Shown: positions 9,011-19,400 of the stretch, piece by piece | How positions within the stretch are numbered: position 1 is the first letter of the stretch | How the letters are laid out: each line of letters begins with the position of its first letter | NCBI GenBank assembly: GCA_047636495.1 | Contig: JBLILH010000016.1 | Coordinates: forward strand, 1 to 64,000 | DNA from: Endobugula sp047636495 | Lineage (GTDB): Bacteria > Pseudomonadota > Gammaproteobacteria > Pseudomonadales > Cellvibrionaceae | DNA: 64,000 bases | Reading direction: 5' to 3' | Made by a program: the position numbers and the translations under genes | The notes under the pieces: generated by a model | What the model was told of the DNA's origin: nothing | Databases searched by the model: none | What the model saw: the letters and a program-made list of their open reading frames with translations, nothing else

Positions 9011-9254
9011 TTAATTCTGCGCTTTGTGAAAAACTTGAAATACAGCGTAAATTTTATGACCGCAATTCCTCGGTGTTTTTCAAGTTAGTTGGCTTAGAAA
9101 TCTCTAGTGTCTACAAATTGAAAAGCAGTGTCACTCATTCTAATCATTCCTTGAAGTGGAACGCTGTAGTCATTTTTAATTCACTCGACAAACTCTCGAC
9201 CGCCAACGTCATTTATCAGAATCCCCTTAAACCTAATTGAATGATAATTTTCAA

Positions 9255-9510
9255 GGACACCCACTCGATATTGTTAATTATCTAACTTTATAAGTGCATG
9301 CGCCTATTTGCTCGCCACGATTCTTTACGATAAGGGGAGGTGTTTTTCATGATATTGGAAGGCAAAGGTTCTTATTATTTTTATCACCTGCCAAGTCATT
9401 TTAAGTTCAGAGCCCTTGAACCCAGAATATCTTCTGGGAGCAGGCCAGCCAATGTAAGCAATCACCAACCTTATGGTGGACTAATTATGAGCATTGTTAA
9501 GTGGGTGTCC
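9255..9510 (+). mobile_element. MITE-like element A, copy 1
   Basis: This 256-bp non-coding unit has short terminal inverted repeats, GGACACCCACT at the left and AGTGGGTGTCC at the right. Two further copies in the same orientation lie at 12280 and 21285. They share long internal blocks such as the segment from GCCACGATTCTTTACGATAA to AGCAATCACCAACCTTATGG. A ~60-codon open frame inside differs non-synonymously between copies and is interrupted in copy 3, so it is not a gene. The mobilising transposase is unknown. RAYT enzymes act on similar short palindromic ends, and a RAYT remnant lies at 50762. Confidence 0.75.
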
Positions 9511-9857
9511 CCATCTAAAAGTGCCCATCTAAAAGTGTGCGACTGTCGCCTTAGCGAATAAAACCGTGCGCACTGCTTATCCCATGCTCACACAAGGGAC
9601 AGAATACAAAGCGGAGATACTTACCACTTAATACCACTTACCACTTACCACTTAATAATATGTTCCAACAATAAAAATGCATAAACGAAGATGAAAATCA
9701 GCGGGTTAATTCAGTCATCAACATAGAGCCTAGAGCTCGCAAGGTAGATTGGGCAATCCGTCCGAGTAGATATCATAGGGGCAGAGTTAGTCACTCTATA
9801 TAAAGGTCGTACATAAGTACGCATTTATTCTTTATTTGAGCTGATTTATTGTTGACA
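9511..9857. other. intergenic region
   Basis: No gene is visible. The sequence has small imperfect tandem copies (CCATCTAAAAGTG twice at 9511-9537, TACCACTTA several times at 9622-9655) and is otherwise unremarkable. Confidence 0.5.
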
Positions 9858-10024
9858 CTAGGAGCCTGTCGGACTTAGTGGATCGTAGCGAGGCAGTGAG
9901 AAATTGAGGGCATTTTTTCGATCATTTGAGGCGAATAGTGAGCCTATTTAACGAAAATGATCGGAAAAATACAGCAATTTCCCGCTGCCGCAGTAGATTC
10001 CTCCTAAGTCCGACAGGCTCCTAG
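9858..10024. mobile_element. MITE B, copy 1 (167 bp)
   Basis: Perfect 21-bp terminal inverted repeats, starting CTAGGAGCCTGTCGGACTTA, enclose a non-coding core. A second copy of exactly the same length lies at 59239-59405. The identical length and ends in two places show it is a mobilised unit. The parental IS is not in the window. Confidence 0.9.
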
Positions 10025-10150
10025 GGGAGTCCACATAAGTTGACGTCTGATAGCTCATTTTCAAGTTGTTTAATCGATGTTTTACACTCGGTGTTTTGGT
10101 GTTCGCATTCGGCTAGATTAGTGTCTAAATAATGATATGATTTTTACTGT

Positions 10151-11584
10151 TCATGATGAGTGGATAGCGTAATTAACTTTCCTTCTTTTTGACAAATATA
10201 GTGCTTTATCAGCACATGAGTATAGTCCGTTAGCGTTAATGGCATGTTCAGGGAAAAGACTAACTCCAATGTTCATCTTGACGTTTACTTGAACCCCCTC
10301 AAAGCATATCGGTTCATCACAGGAGGTAAGAATTCGTCCAACTACATCATGTAAGCACTCATCTTCTTGGTGACGCAAGATGATTATAAACTCATCGCCG
10401 CCGATCCTTGCAATGATGTCTGTATCACGCAGTTTTTGCTTGATTCTACTTCCTATGACGATAAGTACTTCATCACCGACTCTATGTCCATAGTTATCAT
10501 TGACTGCTTTGAAATCAGTAAGATCCACAGCTAAATAAGCAAACTTTGTTTTTTGTTGGGTGGAATCTTCGATAAAAAACGCTAATCTGTCATCGAAAAG
10601 TTTTCGGTTGGGTAGTTGCGTTAATGGATCATGCAATGCGATATGTTCGAGTTGCTGGTAAGCATCAACAACAGGCTTTGATATTCTTCGGCTCAATATG
10701 ATAACTGAAAGTATTGAAAATATTATCGAGAATAGTATTAACACATATATCCCAAACTTCAATTTATGGGTATTCGCTAAGATTTCATCTTTCGGTTGTT
10801 GCACAAACAAAAGCCAGTTAAATCCTAGCCGGATTTTTATGGCCATATAGTCAATTCCATTATTTGTATACTCGAACACTTTGTCATTTGACAATGCTGA
10901 TACTGCAGGGTGTCTTTCCATATTTTTAAGTTCTTTCCCAATTTTAATCGTATTGTCGCCGCTAGCAATTAGCTTTTTGTCATCATCTATCAGAAATGCA
11001 TAGCCCGCTTCCCCGAGCTTCAAACTGGTAATTTTTAAAGAAATATCATTCAAGGTGGCGCATTGGGTGAGTGCGCCTTGGAAGGTGTTTTCGTGCTGGA
11101 TCGGCACGGCAAAGCAGAGAATAGGTTTTTTTTGAGTTTCCCCAATGACCACCTCCTGCCCTAACTCAGCGCCGTTCTTCACTTGCCGAAAATACTGACG
11201 GCTTGAGTAGTTTTTTAATGTTTTATTGTCACTGCGGGCCAAAGCAACGCCGTCTGATCCATCAACGCGTGCGACTATAATAATATTATTGGTTTCGACA
11301 ATGGCATCCAAAATCCTCTTTGTTTCTGTAACGTCTAATGATTGTATTGTTTTTATCTTTGATAATGTCTTCGATACAGTAGCTTTTTTGTTTATCCATA
11401 AATTTATTTCTTGCTCAATTTTTTGGCTTTCAATCAAAAGTAATTTTTCAGCATTCGCAATGCTTTCGCTCCTACTAATATTATAGGTATAAAGTATTAG
11501 TAAAAATGGAATGACCTGTACCATCACTAAAGCACAGAGTACTCTCATAAATATTTCTGATGAGACTTGATTATATTTTTTCAT
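10151..11584 (-). CDS. membrane diguanylate cyclase (dCache-GGDEF)
   Basis: This 477-residue inner-membrane sensor should make cyclic di-GMP from two GTP. A transmembrane helix at about residues 12-33 and another at about 275-298 enclose a periplasmic double-Cache sensor domain (WINKKATVSK..., GYAFLIDDDKKLIASGD, WLLFVQQP). The cytoplasmic GGDEF domain starts at ALHDPLTQLPNRKLFDDRLA and has the intact signature ARIGGDEFIIIL, so it is probably active. RxxD lies upstream (RDTDI), suggesting the product-inhibition site. No EAL domain is present. The ligand of the Cache domain cannot be read from sequence. It stands alone between repeat elements. Confidence 0.92.
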   Translation of the reverse strand: MKKYNQVSSEIFMRVLCALVMVQVIPFLLILYTYNISRSESIANAEKLLLIESQKIEQEINLWINKKATVSKTLSKIKTIQSLDVTETKRILDAIVETNNIIIVARVDGSDGVALARSDNKTLKNYSSRQYFRQVKNGAELGQEVVIGETQKKPILCFAVPIQHENTFQGALTQCATLNDISLKITSLKLGEAGYAFLIDDDKKLIASGDNTIKIGKELKNMERHPAVSALSNDKVFEYTNNGIDYMAIKIRLGFNWLLFVQQPKDEILANTHKLKFGIYVLILFSIIFSILSVIILSRRISKPVVDAYQQLEHIALHDPLTQLPNRKLFDDRLAFFIEDSTQQKTKFAYLAVDLTDFKAVNDNYGHRVGDEVLIVIGSRIKQKLRDTDIIARIGGDEFIIILRHQEDECLHDVVGRILTSCDEPICFEGVQVNVKMNIGVSLFPEHAINANGLYSCADKALYLSKRRKVNYAIHSS

Positions 11585-11981
11585 TAACGGATCAGTTTTT
11601 TATGGTTTCTTATTACACACTTAAATATAGACGATACTTTAAGATAATGCTAAAAAAGGAGTGCTCAAGGTTGACATTGAGACCGGCTAATAACAACCTA
11701 TATTTATATTCGTCCTTTAGATATTTATTTTTCTGCACCTAGTGATGATAAAGGATGAGCGCTGCTATGAAAAAAATACAATCCAGAAAACCTTCGGGAG
11801 ATTGGCAGCAGAAAAAATGATGAGTTTGGTTGAGGGGTATTGCGGTCATTCCCTCGAAAAGTGCTCTAACTCGCTGAAAGCCTTGAGCCACATGGGCTCC
11901 GTCGATTTTTCTACCCAGCACCCAGCTTATCGAATACGCGATTTTTAACCTCTAACTCTGTCTTAAGCGCACATATTTCGA

Positions 11982-12045
11982 GCCTTTGCTCTTACGCCCT
12001 ATCTTACCAAGCCTTTGCTCTTGCGCCCTATCTTACCAAGCCTTT
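11982..12045. repeat. 29-bp tandem repeat, two copies plus a partial
   Basis: The unit beginning GCCTTTGCTCTTACGCCCTA occupies 11982-12010 and 12011-12039, differing at one base, and a third start (GCCTTT) follows at 12040. Confidence 0.85.
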
Positions 12046-12248
12046 AACTGATCTCGCAGCGCCGCCATTTCTTCAGAGGGTACGTTGCTATTTGCGGTCT
12101 CAATCTCCAGACCTCTACATTTGATTTTATAGTCGTTGTCATTTTTACGCACAGCCATCTCAAGGTTCGTAATTTTACTTTCTCGCCCAAACACGTGCTT
12201 GCGTGACTCACTAACTTGCGCATCGAGGCGAGCATTATCTTGATTCAA
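12033..12248 (-). pseudogene. coiled-coil protein fragment
   Basis: A 71-codon frame encodes a charged, heptad-like sequence (NARLDAQVSESRKHVFGRES, EEMAALRDQLKAW). It begins next to MITE copy A2 and ends in a tandem repeat, so it looks like the leftover of a longer coiled-coil protein. No family can be named from this. It could also be non-coding. Confidence 0.25.
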
Positions 12249-12279
12249 CTGGGCAATTTTGTTCGGCCGTAATTTTCAA

Positions 12280-12536
12280 GGGCACCCACTCGATATTGTT
12301 AATTACCTACCTTGATAAGTGCATGCCCCTATCTACTCGCCACGATTCTTTACGATAAGGGGCGGTGTTTTTTATGATATTGGACGGCAAAGGTTCTTAT
12401 AACTTTTACCATCTGCCAAGTCATTTCAATCTCAGTGCCCTTGAACTCAGAATATCTTCTGGGAGCAGGACAGCCAATGTAAGCAATCACCAACCTTATG
12501 GTGCCCTAATTACAAGCATTATTAAGTGGGTGTCCC
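12280..12536 (+). mobile_element. MITE-like element A, copy 2
   Basis: The unit is 257 bp, with ends GGGCACCCACT and AGTGGGTGTCCC and the same internal blocks and orientation as the copies at 9255 and 21285. It sits 119 bases upstream of the copper-resistance cluster. A short duplication (CCACCTAATATTA twice) follows its right end. Confidence 0.75.
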
Positions 12537-12655
12537 ACCTAATATTACCACCTAATATTACTGCCGGCACGAAACTCTATCTGGAGTTTGGGGATAGTGA
12601 CTGATCTGAATTGATTGCACAGCGTGTATATTATCAATAACCGCTTGCATATGGA

Positions 12656-13144
12656 GTGGACTCCAGGTGTTTAATGCATCTAAAGACATTATTTATGAAC
12701 ACTGTTCATGGTTGCCATCCGCATTCTCAGAGTGAACCTAGTTTAATGTGCAAAACAGGCTTTAAAAAAATCGCTATGCTGCTTTTATGGTGGCTGACTA
12801 GCCAGCATGCTTCTGCATTGATGCCTCTTGTTATCAATGGAGGTGATTGTCATCCATTAGGTCAAGTGGAATGCAATTCTGAGGCGATTCATAAAAAGCA
12901 TGCCCATCATCCTTTTATGTCCGTGGATGATAAGTCAGCGCTCACTGTAAAGGGTGAACAGACAAGCAATCATGCCGCAATGATCGATTGTGAACACTGT
13001 GCTTCCGTTTGCCAATCTATCGTAATATTAACGCTAAAGTTACCTATAGTCGCGTTAGCGAATAGCTTCTCTCAAGCTTATTTAATCCATTCAATCCTTC
13101 AACCCCCCATCTTTTCGTTATACCGCCCTCCGATATTTGCTTAA
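12656..13144 (+). CDS. small His/Cys-rich exported protein at the head of the cus cluster
   Basis: The protein has up to 162 residues. An internal Met at 12746 followed by CKTGFKKIAMLLLWWLTSQH makes a better signal peptide, so the true start may be there. The mature part carries many His and Cys (HKKHAHHP, DCEHCASVCQS), suitable for copper or silver binding. A C-terminal hydrophobic stretch ends in SLYRPPIFA, a tail often seen in small proteins encoded before CusC genes. It precedes cusC by about 180 bases and is probably co-regulated with it. Metal binding is inferred from composition and position. Confidence 0.6.
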   Translation: MDSRCLMHLKTLFMNTVHGCHPHSQSEPSLMCKTGFKKIAMLLLWWLTSQHASALMPLVINGGDCHPLGQVECNSEAIHKKHAHHPFMSVDDKSALTVKGEQTSNHAAMIDCEHCASVCQSIVILTLKLPIVALANSFSQAYLIHSILQPPIFSLYRPPIFA

Positions 13145-13321
13145 TTTATAGGCTTAGTCCGTCTGCTATTTGTGTGGAAAATATTACCTTGGTAACGATC
13201 TGTCGTCGTAATTATGCAAATGTCATTATGCCGTCGTCAGTCTAAGGCTAGAACTATAAACCTATAAACCTATAAATGTGATGCCTACGGCTGTGCTCAT
13301 CTGTAATCCAGCCTTGCCCCG

Positions 13322-14770
13322 ATGCCAAATAATGAGTGTGAGATAGAGAAAATGTTCAACAAACCTGTCATTAATGATTCAACTATTGGCGCCATATTTT
13401 GTCGTCAAACAATATTTTTCTGGGCAAATAGTGAAAGAAATGCTTCATTTCCACTGATGCTTATATTTTTGTTATGTGTCAGTTTTCAGACGAGTAAAGT
13501 ATTCGCTTTGTCAGCGCTATCCCTAGAGCAAGCGATCGCCATTGCCCATGACAATGACCCCTGGCTTAAGGGCAGTTTTCATAGGCAGCAAATGTTGAAA
13601 TCTAACAGTATTGCTGCCGATCAATTGCCCGATCCTAAGGTATCTATTATCGCCTTAAATTTTCCCGTCGATACCTTTGATACAAATCAAGAGCCTATGA
13701 CGCAGTTTAGAATTGGCATTGCGCAGCAATTTCCTCGTGGGGATACACTTAAATTGCGTAGCCAGCAACTTGTGCAACAAAGTGATGCACAGCCCTTTCT
13801 AAGGCAAAACCGACAAGCAGAAGTTAAGCAAGTTGTATCACTATTGTGGCTAGAAATATACAGAGCCGAACAGACAATTACCCTGATTAAAAAAAACCGT
13901 TCTCTTTTGTCTCAACTTGAGGATATTGTTCAATCCAATTATTCCTTTACACTTGGTAAAGCGAGACAACAAGATTTAGTGAAATCGCAGCTTGAATTAA
14001 CGCGCTTTGACGATCGATTAACCCTCGCTCGTGATCGATTTGATAACGCTATTGCGCAACTCAGTGAATGGTTACCCAAAGAAAGCGTCGATGTCTTTTC
14101 TCAGGAGGACTTAACATCATCTATTCGAAAAGTGCCTACTGTTACGTGGTTAAAAAGAGAGCTTTATCACGCAAATAACATACAGGATAAAAAGCGACTA
14201 TTGCCCTTGTTCGTCACACACCCAAAAATAAAAGCGATGGACTATCAAATTACTGCGAGTGAAACTTCTATCGAGTTGGCTAAGCAAGCCTATAAACCAC
14301 AATGGGGCGTCAATGCTGCCTATGGGTATCGGCATGAAGATAGGATGGGCAATGATCGCGCTGATTTTTTATCGCTTGGCATTACCTTTGATCTACCCAT
14401 GTTTACACCGAGAGGGCTGGATCAGAAAGTACGCTCCACTGTAGAAAATGTAGAGTCAATAAAAACTGAAAAGTCATTAGCTCTTCGCCAAATGATAGCA
14501 GGGTTTACTAAAAACCAATCTAGATTATATCGCCTCAATCAACGGCATGACCTCTACCAGTTAACGTTGATCCCGCAGATTAAAGAATATGTTGAGATAT
14601 CACTAAGGGCTTATACCAACGATGATGGCGATCTTGCCGAAGTCACTCGCGCGCGTATTGCAGAGCTGAATGCAGAAATTGAACTATTAGATATTACTGT
14701 GGAACGATTGAAAACCATTGTTCAATGGAATTACTTTTTTACGAATGATGTTATCGGAGTACAACAATGA
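13322..14770 (+). CDS. cusC: TolC-family outer-membrane channel of the Cus efflux system
   Basis: The 482-residue outer-membrane factor has a hydrophobic export segment at about residues 42-62, then ALSLEQAIAIAHDNDPWLKG, the typical start of the mature TolC/CusC fold. Long helical repeats follow (LTRFDDRLTLARDRFDNAIA; YVEISLRAYTNDDGDLAEVT). The stop overlaps the start of the adaptor gene by four bases (ATGA), which supports one operon. The start is uncertain: ATG 13322 gives a long leader, and ATG 13352 is also possible. It should form the outer-membrane exit duct of the CusCBA pump for Cu(I) and Ag(I). Confidence 0.85.
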   Translation: MPNNECEIEKMFNKPVINDSTIGAIFCRQTIFFWANSERNASFPLMLIFLLCVSFQTSKVFALSALSLEQAIAIAHDNDPWLKGSFHRQQMLKSNSIAADQLPDPKVSIIALNFPVDTFDTNQEPMTQFRIGIAQQFPRGDTLKLRSQQLVQQSDAQPFLRQNRQAEVKQVVSLLWLEIYRAEQTITLIKKNRSLLSQLEDIVQSNYSFTLGKARQQDLVKSQLELTRFDDRLTLARDRFDNAIAQLSEWLPKESVDVFSQEDLTSSIRKVPTVTWLKRELYHANNIQDKKRLLPLFVTHPKIKAMDYQITASETSIELAKQAYKPQWGVNAAYGYRHEDRMGNDRADFLSLGITFDLPMFTPRGLDQKVRSTVENVESIKTEKSLALRQMIAGFTKNQSRLYRLNQRHDLYQLTLIPQIKEYVEISLRAYTNDDGDLAEVTRARIAELNAEIELLDITVERLKTIVQWNYFFTNDVIGVQQ

Positions 14771-16452
14771 TCAAGAAAATATTAGCTATTAGTACCGGTT
14801 TACTATTGGGTATTGTCGGCGCGAGTCTTTTTTGGATGAATAAAGACTATTTTGAAAGCTCAGGAATGATTCACAACGCAATGTCAATGAAAACTGATAG
14901 ATCAGAATCAAACAATGCAGAAAAAAAACCGCTTTATTGGGTTGCGCCAATGGATGCAAACTACCGTCGAGACCAGCCTGGCAAATCCCCGATGGGGATG
15001 GATTTAGTCCCATTTTATAGCGAAGAGAAAAGTGATAGCGGAGTGGGTACGGTGACAATATCCGCAGCCGTCGTTAATAATATTGGCGTAAGAATAGCAC
15101 CCGTAGAGACTCGTGCATTAAATTCAACCATTAATACAGTGGGTTATGTCCATTACGATGAAGATAAAATGTTTAATATCCACCCACGAGTAGAGGGTTG
15201 GATAGAGAAACTGTATGTCAAATCTTCTGGGGAACCCGTTAACAAAGGTCAGGCGCTTTATGATTTATACTCACCACAACTGGTCAATGCTCAACAGGAA
15301 TTATTGCTCTCACTCAATCGTAATAATCCAGTCTTAATTGCCGCAGCAGAAGATCGACTCAATGCCTTGCAATTGCCGAAAAGCTTAATCAAACAGATCA
15401 AACGTAATCGAAGAATCCAACAAACCGTCACCTTCACCGCGCCTTACAACGGTATTGTAGAGCAACTGAATATTCGCGAAGGCGATTATATTAAACCGAT
15501 GACTCGTCTTATGTCAGTCGCATCACTTGAAACTATGTGGGTAGAGGCAGAAGTGTTTGAACGTCAAGTAGCGGAGGTTATTAAAGGTCAGCCAGTGACA
15601 ATGCGTTTAGATTACCTGCCCGGTAAACGTTGGCAAGGGAAGGTCGATTATATTTACCCCACGCTTAGTGATAAAACACGCACCATCCGAGTACGGATGC
15701 GTTTCGCCAATCCCGATAAATATTTGAAACCCAATATGTTTGCTCAAGTTACGATTCATCCTGATAAGAGCACTCAATTTAAAACCATCGTTGTCCCGAG
15801 AGAAGCCGTCATTCGCACTAAAGACCAAAACCGTGTTGTGTTAGCACTGGGCGATGGAAAGTTCAAATCGATTGCCGTGGATATGGGGTCAGCCGATGAA
15901 TCGTATATAGAAATATTTGACGGCGTGGACATGGGTGATCAAGTCGTGGTGTCGGCCCAGTTTTTATTGGATTCTGAATCCAGTAAAACCTCTGATTTCC
16001 AACGGATGGAATCAATAGAAAATGAGGATGTCATGACGATAGATATTCCCGAGAGTATATGGACAGAGGCACAGATCAAAGGTGTGATGAGTGATAAAAA
16101 AATGATTAATGTACAGCACCCAGCTATTGATGCGTGGGGTTGGCCGCAAATGCAAATGGATTTTGAGGTGGACGACAGCATTGATTTATCCACACTCAAA
16201 GCCGATATGACTTTGCATATTGAAATACAAGCCGGTGAAAACGGTCGCTATAAAATCACGGCAGTACATATCCCGGATAACAATTCAGCAGGGGTGATGG
16301 GGGAGCAGGATGCAATGAATAAGCAGGAAATAAATCACGAGGCAAGTAATCATAAAACAATCGACCATAGCCAACATTCAACAATGGAAACGAAAAAAAA
16401 TGGCGATAGTGGGCATGGTAATCATGGCGACGCTAAGGAGCCCAGCAAATGA
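14767..16452 (+). CDS. cusB: RND periplasmic adaptor with C-terminal CusF-like domain
   Basis: This 561-residue membrane-fusion protein has an N-terminal anchor (ILAISTGLLLGIVGASLF). Next comes a heavy-metal-binding YWVAPMDANYRRDQPGKSPM segment (about 58-77), the Cys-free variant usual in CusB. Lipoyl/barrel-sandwich and beta-barrel domains follow (VTFTAPYNGIVEQLNIREGD; VTMRLDYLPGKRW). Residues from about 435 to 510 (VQHPAIDAWGWPQMQMDFEV) match the CusF metallochaperone fold with its Trp/Met copper site, so chaperone and adaptor are fused. The tail is His-rich. It overlaps cusC and cusA by four bases each. Confidence 0.92.
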   Translation: MIKKILAISTGLLLGIVGASLFWMNKDYFESSGMIHNAMSMKTDRSESNNAEKKPLYWVAPMDANYRRDQPGKSPMGMDLVPFYSEEKSDSGVGTVTISAAVVNNIGVRIAPVETRALNSTINTVGYVHYDEDKMFNIHPRVEGWIEKLYVKSSGEPVNKGQALYDLYSPQLVNAQQELLLSLNRNNPVLIAAAEDRLNALQLPKSLIKQIKRNRRIQQTVTFTAPYNGIVEQLNIREGDYIKPMTRLMSVASLETMWVEAEVFERQVAEVIKGQPVTMRLDYLPGKRWQGKVDYIYPTLSDKTRTIRVRMRFANPDKYLKPNMFAQVTIHPDKSTQFKTIVVPREAVIRTKDQNRVVLALGDGKFKSIAVDMGSADESYIEIFDGVDMGDQVVVSAQFLLDSESSKTSDFQRMESIENEDVMTIDIPESIWTEAQIKGVMSDKKMINVQHPAIDAWGWPQMQMDFEVDDSIDLSTLKADMTLHIEIQAGENGRYKITAVHIPDNNSAGVMGEQDAMNKQEINHEASNHKTIDHSQHSTMETKKNGDSGHGNHGDAKEPSK

Positions 16453-19400
16453 TTGAAGCTATTATTAGATGGTCGCTGATTAACCGTTTTTTTGTGTTGC
16501 TGGCAACCTTTATCATTGTTGCTTTGGGATTATATTCTTTAAAAAATACACCCGTAGATGCTATTCCTGATCTTTCCGATGTGCAGGTAATTATTAAAAC
16601 CAGTTATCCGGGGCAGGCGCCGCAGGTGGTTGAGGATCAAGTGACTTATCCGTTAACCACGGCAATGCTGTCAGTGCCGGGGGCGGTAACGGTGCGTGGC
16701 TATTCCTTCTTCGGTGATTCCTATGTGTATATTATTTTTGATGAAAGCACCGATCTGTATTGGGCGCGTAGTCGCGTACTGGAATATTTAAGTCAAGTCG
16801 CTCCGTCTTTGCCCGATAATGCGAAACCACAATTGGGGCCTGATGCAACCGGTGTGGGATGGGTTTATGCCTATGCCTTAGTGGATAAAACCGGACAACA
16901 AGATATTAGCCAGCTGACCAGCTTGCAAAATTGGTTTTTAAAATACGAATTGCAAACGGTTCCGGGTGTATCAGAAGTTGCCACACTTGGCGGTATGGTT
17001 AAACAATATCAGGTCAATGTAGATCCGAATAAATTAAGAGCGTTTGGAATGCCTATTGCGCATATTCAACAAGCCATCAAAAGGGCAAATCAAGAGACTG
17101 GTGCATCGGTTATTGAAATGGCAGAAGCGGAATATATGGTGCGCGCCTCTGGCTACCTTAAAAACCGTGATGACATTGCCAATATTCCCTTGGGCGCTCA
17201 AAAAAATGGTACACCTTTATTACTCAAGGATCTGGCCGATATTACATTGGGGCCACAAATGCGTCGTGGTGTTGCAGAATTAAATGGTGAAGGTGAAACC
17301 GTGGGCGGCGTGATTGTGATGCGTTTTGGTGAAAATGCACAACAGACCATTGAGGCGGTTAAAACAAAAATAACCGAACTAAAAAAAGGTTTACCCGATG
17401 GCGTTGAGATTATTACCGTGTATGACCGCTCAGGATTAATCGAGCGTGCGGTCGATAATCTCTGGTATAAATTATTGCAAGAATTTATTGTTGTCGCATT
17501 GGTGTGTATGGTGTTTTTGTTTCACATACGCTCATCACTGGTGGCGATTATCAGCTTGCCTGTGGGTATTTTAGCGGCTTTTATTGTGATGCATGCACAA
17601 GGGCTTAATGCCAACATCATGTCATTGGGGGGGATTGCTATTGCTATCGGCGCAATGGTCGATGGCGCTATTGTGATGATAGAAAATATGCATAAGCATA
17701 TGGAAAGAACACCGATCACCGATAAAAATCGCTGGCAACTGGTGGCAACATCGGCCTGTGAAGTGGGCCCTGCATTATTTTTTAGTTTGTTAATTATTAC
17801 CGTTAGCTTTGTGCCGGTCTTTACCCTTGAAGCTCAGGAAGGACGAATGTTTGCGCCATTGGCTTTTACGAAAACTTATGCCATGGCGGCAGCAGCGATA
17901 TTAGCCATTACCTTAGTGCCAGTCTTAATGGGATATTTTATTCGGGGGAAAATTATTGAAGAACATCGCAACCCCGTTAATAGAGTGCTAGTCGGTATTT
18001 ATAAGCCGGTATTAAATTGGGTGTTGACCTATCCTAAGTTAACCGTTTTTTTATCATTATTACTACTGGCGACCAGCATCTGGCCGATAAAAAATATCGG
18101 TAGTGAATTTATTCCGCCCTTAGATGAAGGGGACTTAATGTATATGCCGACCACTTACCCTGGTATTTCCATTGGTAAAGTCCGTGAGCTATTACAGCAA
18201 AGCAATAAACTTATTCGCACGGTGCCAGAGGTCGAAAGTGTTTTTGGTAAAGCCGGGAGGGCGGATACTGCAACGGATCCTGCGCCATTAACGATGATTG
18301 AAACCTTCATCCAGTTAAAACCGAGGGACCAATGGCGTAGCGGTATGACACTTGAGTCATTAATAAAAGAACTCGATCAAGTCGTTAAATTGCCGGGCCT
18401 AACCAACGCATGGGTGATGCCGATTAAAACCCGTATCGATATGTTGGCAACCGGCATTAAAACGCCAGTGGGTATTAAGGTGGCAGGCCCTGATCTCAAC
18501 GTAATTCAAGAGATTGGCCAGCAGCTCGAAACTATTATGAGTGATATTCCAGGTACTGCGTCAGTTTATTCAGAGCGTGTTGCTGGGGGACGCTATATCG
18601 ATATTGATATTCAGCGAGAACAAGCGGCTCGTTACGGTTTAAATATTGCCGATATACAACAAGTGATTGCCAGTGCCATTGGTGGTATGAATGTCACTCA
18701 AACAGTAGAGGGCTTAGAGCGTTATCCGGTTAATGTGCGTTACCCACAATCTTATCGGGATTCCCCAGAAAAATTGGTATTGTTACCCATCATCACTGCA
18801 AGTGGCCAAAGTATTGCCTTGGGTGATGTTGCCATCATCTCAATAGAAAATGGTCCGCCTGGAATAAAAAGTGAGAATGCTAGAATCAATGGCTGGACAT
18901 TTATCGATATCGAAGGTGTGGATATTGGCAGCTATGTGCGTAACGCTCAGAAAATTGTCAATGAAAAAATTGACCTTCCTGCAGGCTATTCATTAATTTG
19001 GTCTGGGCAATATGAATATATGTTGCGCGCGAAAGAAAAGCTGACCTATGTTATTCCACTGACCTTGGCCATTATTATCATACTGTTATTTATTAATTTT
19101 CGCAGTGTTGGCGAGGTCGCTATTTTAATTGGCACCTTACCTTTTGCTTTGATCGGCAGTGTATGGCTTATGTACTGGGAGGGGTTTAATTTTTCTATTG
19201 CAGTAGGCGTCGGTTTTATTGCTTTAGCGGGCGTTGCGGTTGAAATAGGTGTGATAATGTTGGTCTATCTTAATCAGGCATTTAATCGTCTTATTGAAGA
19301 ACAGCCGAACAATGAAAATGAGAGCGGTCAACAACTTAATAAACTAACGCAAGAGCAGCTTAAAAATACTATTTTATCGGGTGCGGGTTTACGTGTTCGT

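Noticed and set aside
8905..9240. 111-codon frame as a gene
   Set aside because: It runs through a dispersed repeat and has no recognisable domain or convincing start.
9340..9561. Open frame of about 70 codons, with a relative at 12365
   Set aside because: It lies inside MITE copies, changes are non-synonymous, and the third copy has a stop in the frame.
11742..11948. 68-codon plus-strand frame
   Set aside because: No domain; it is between the diguanylate cyclase promoter and repeat DNA, and its composition is not gene-like.
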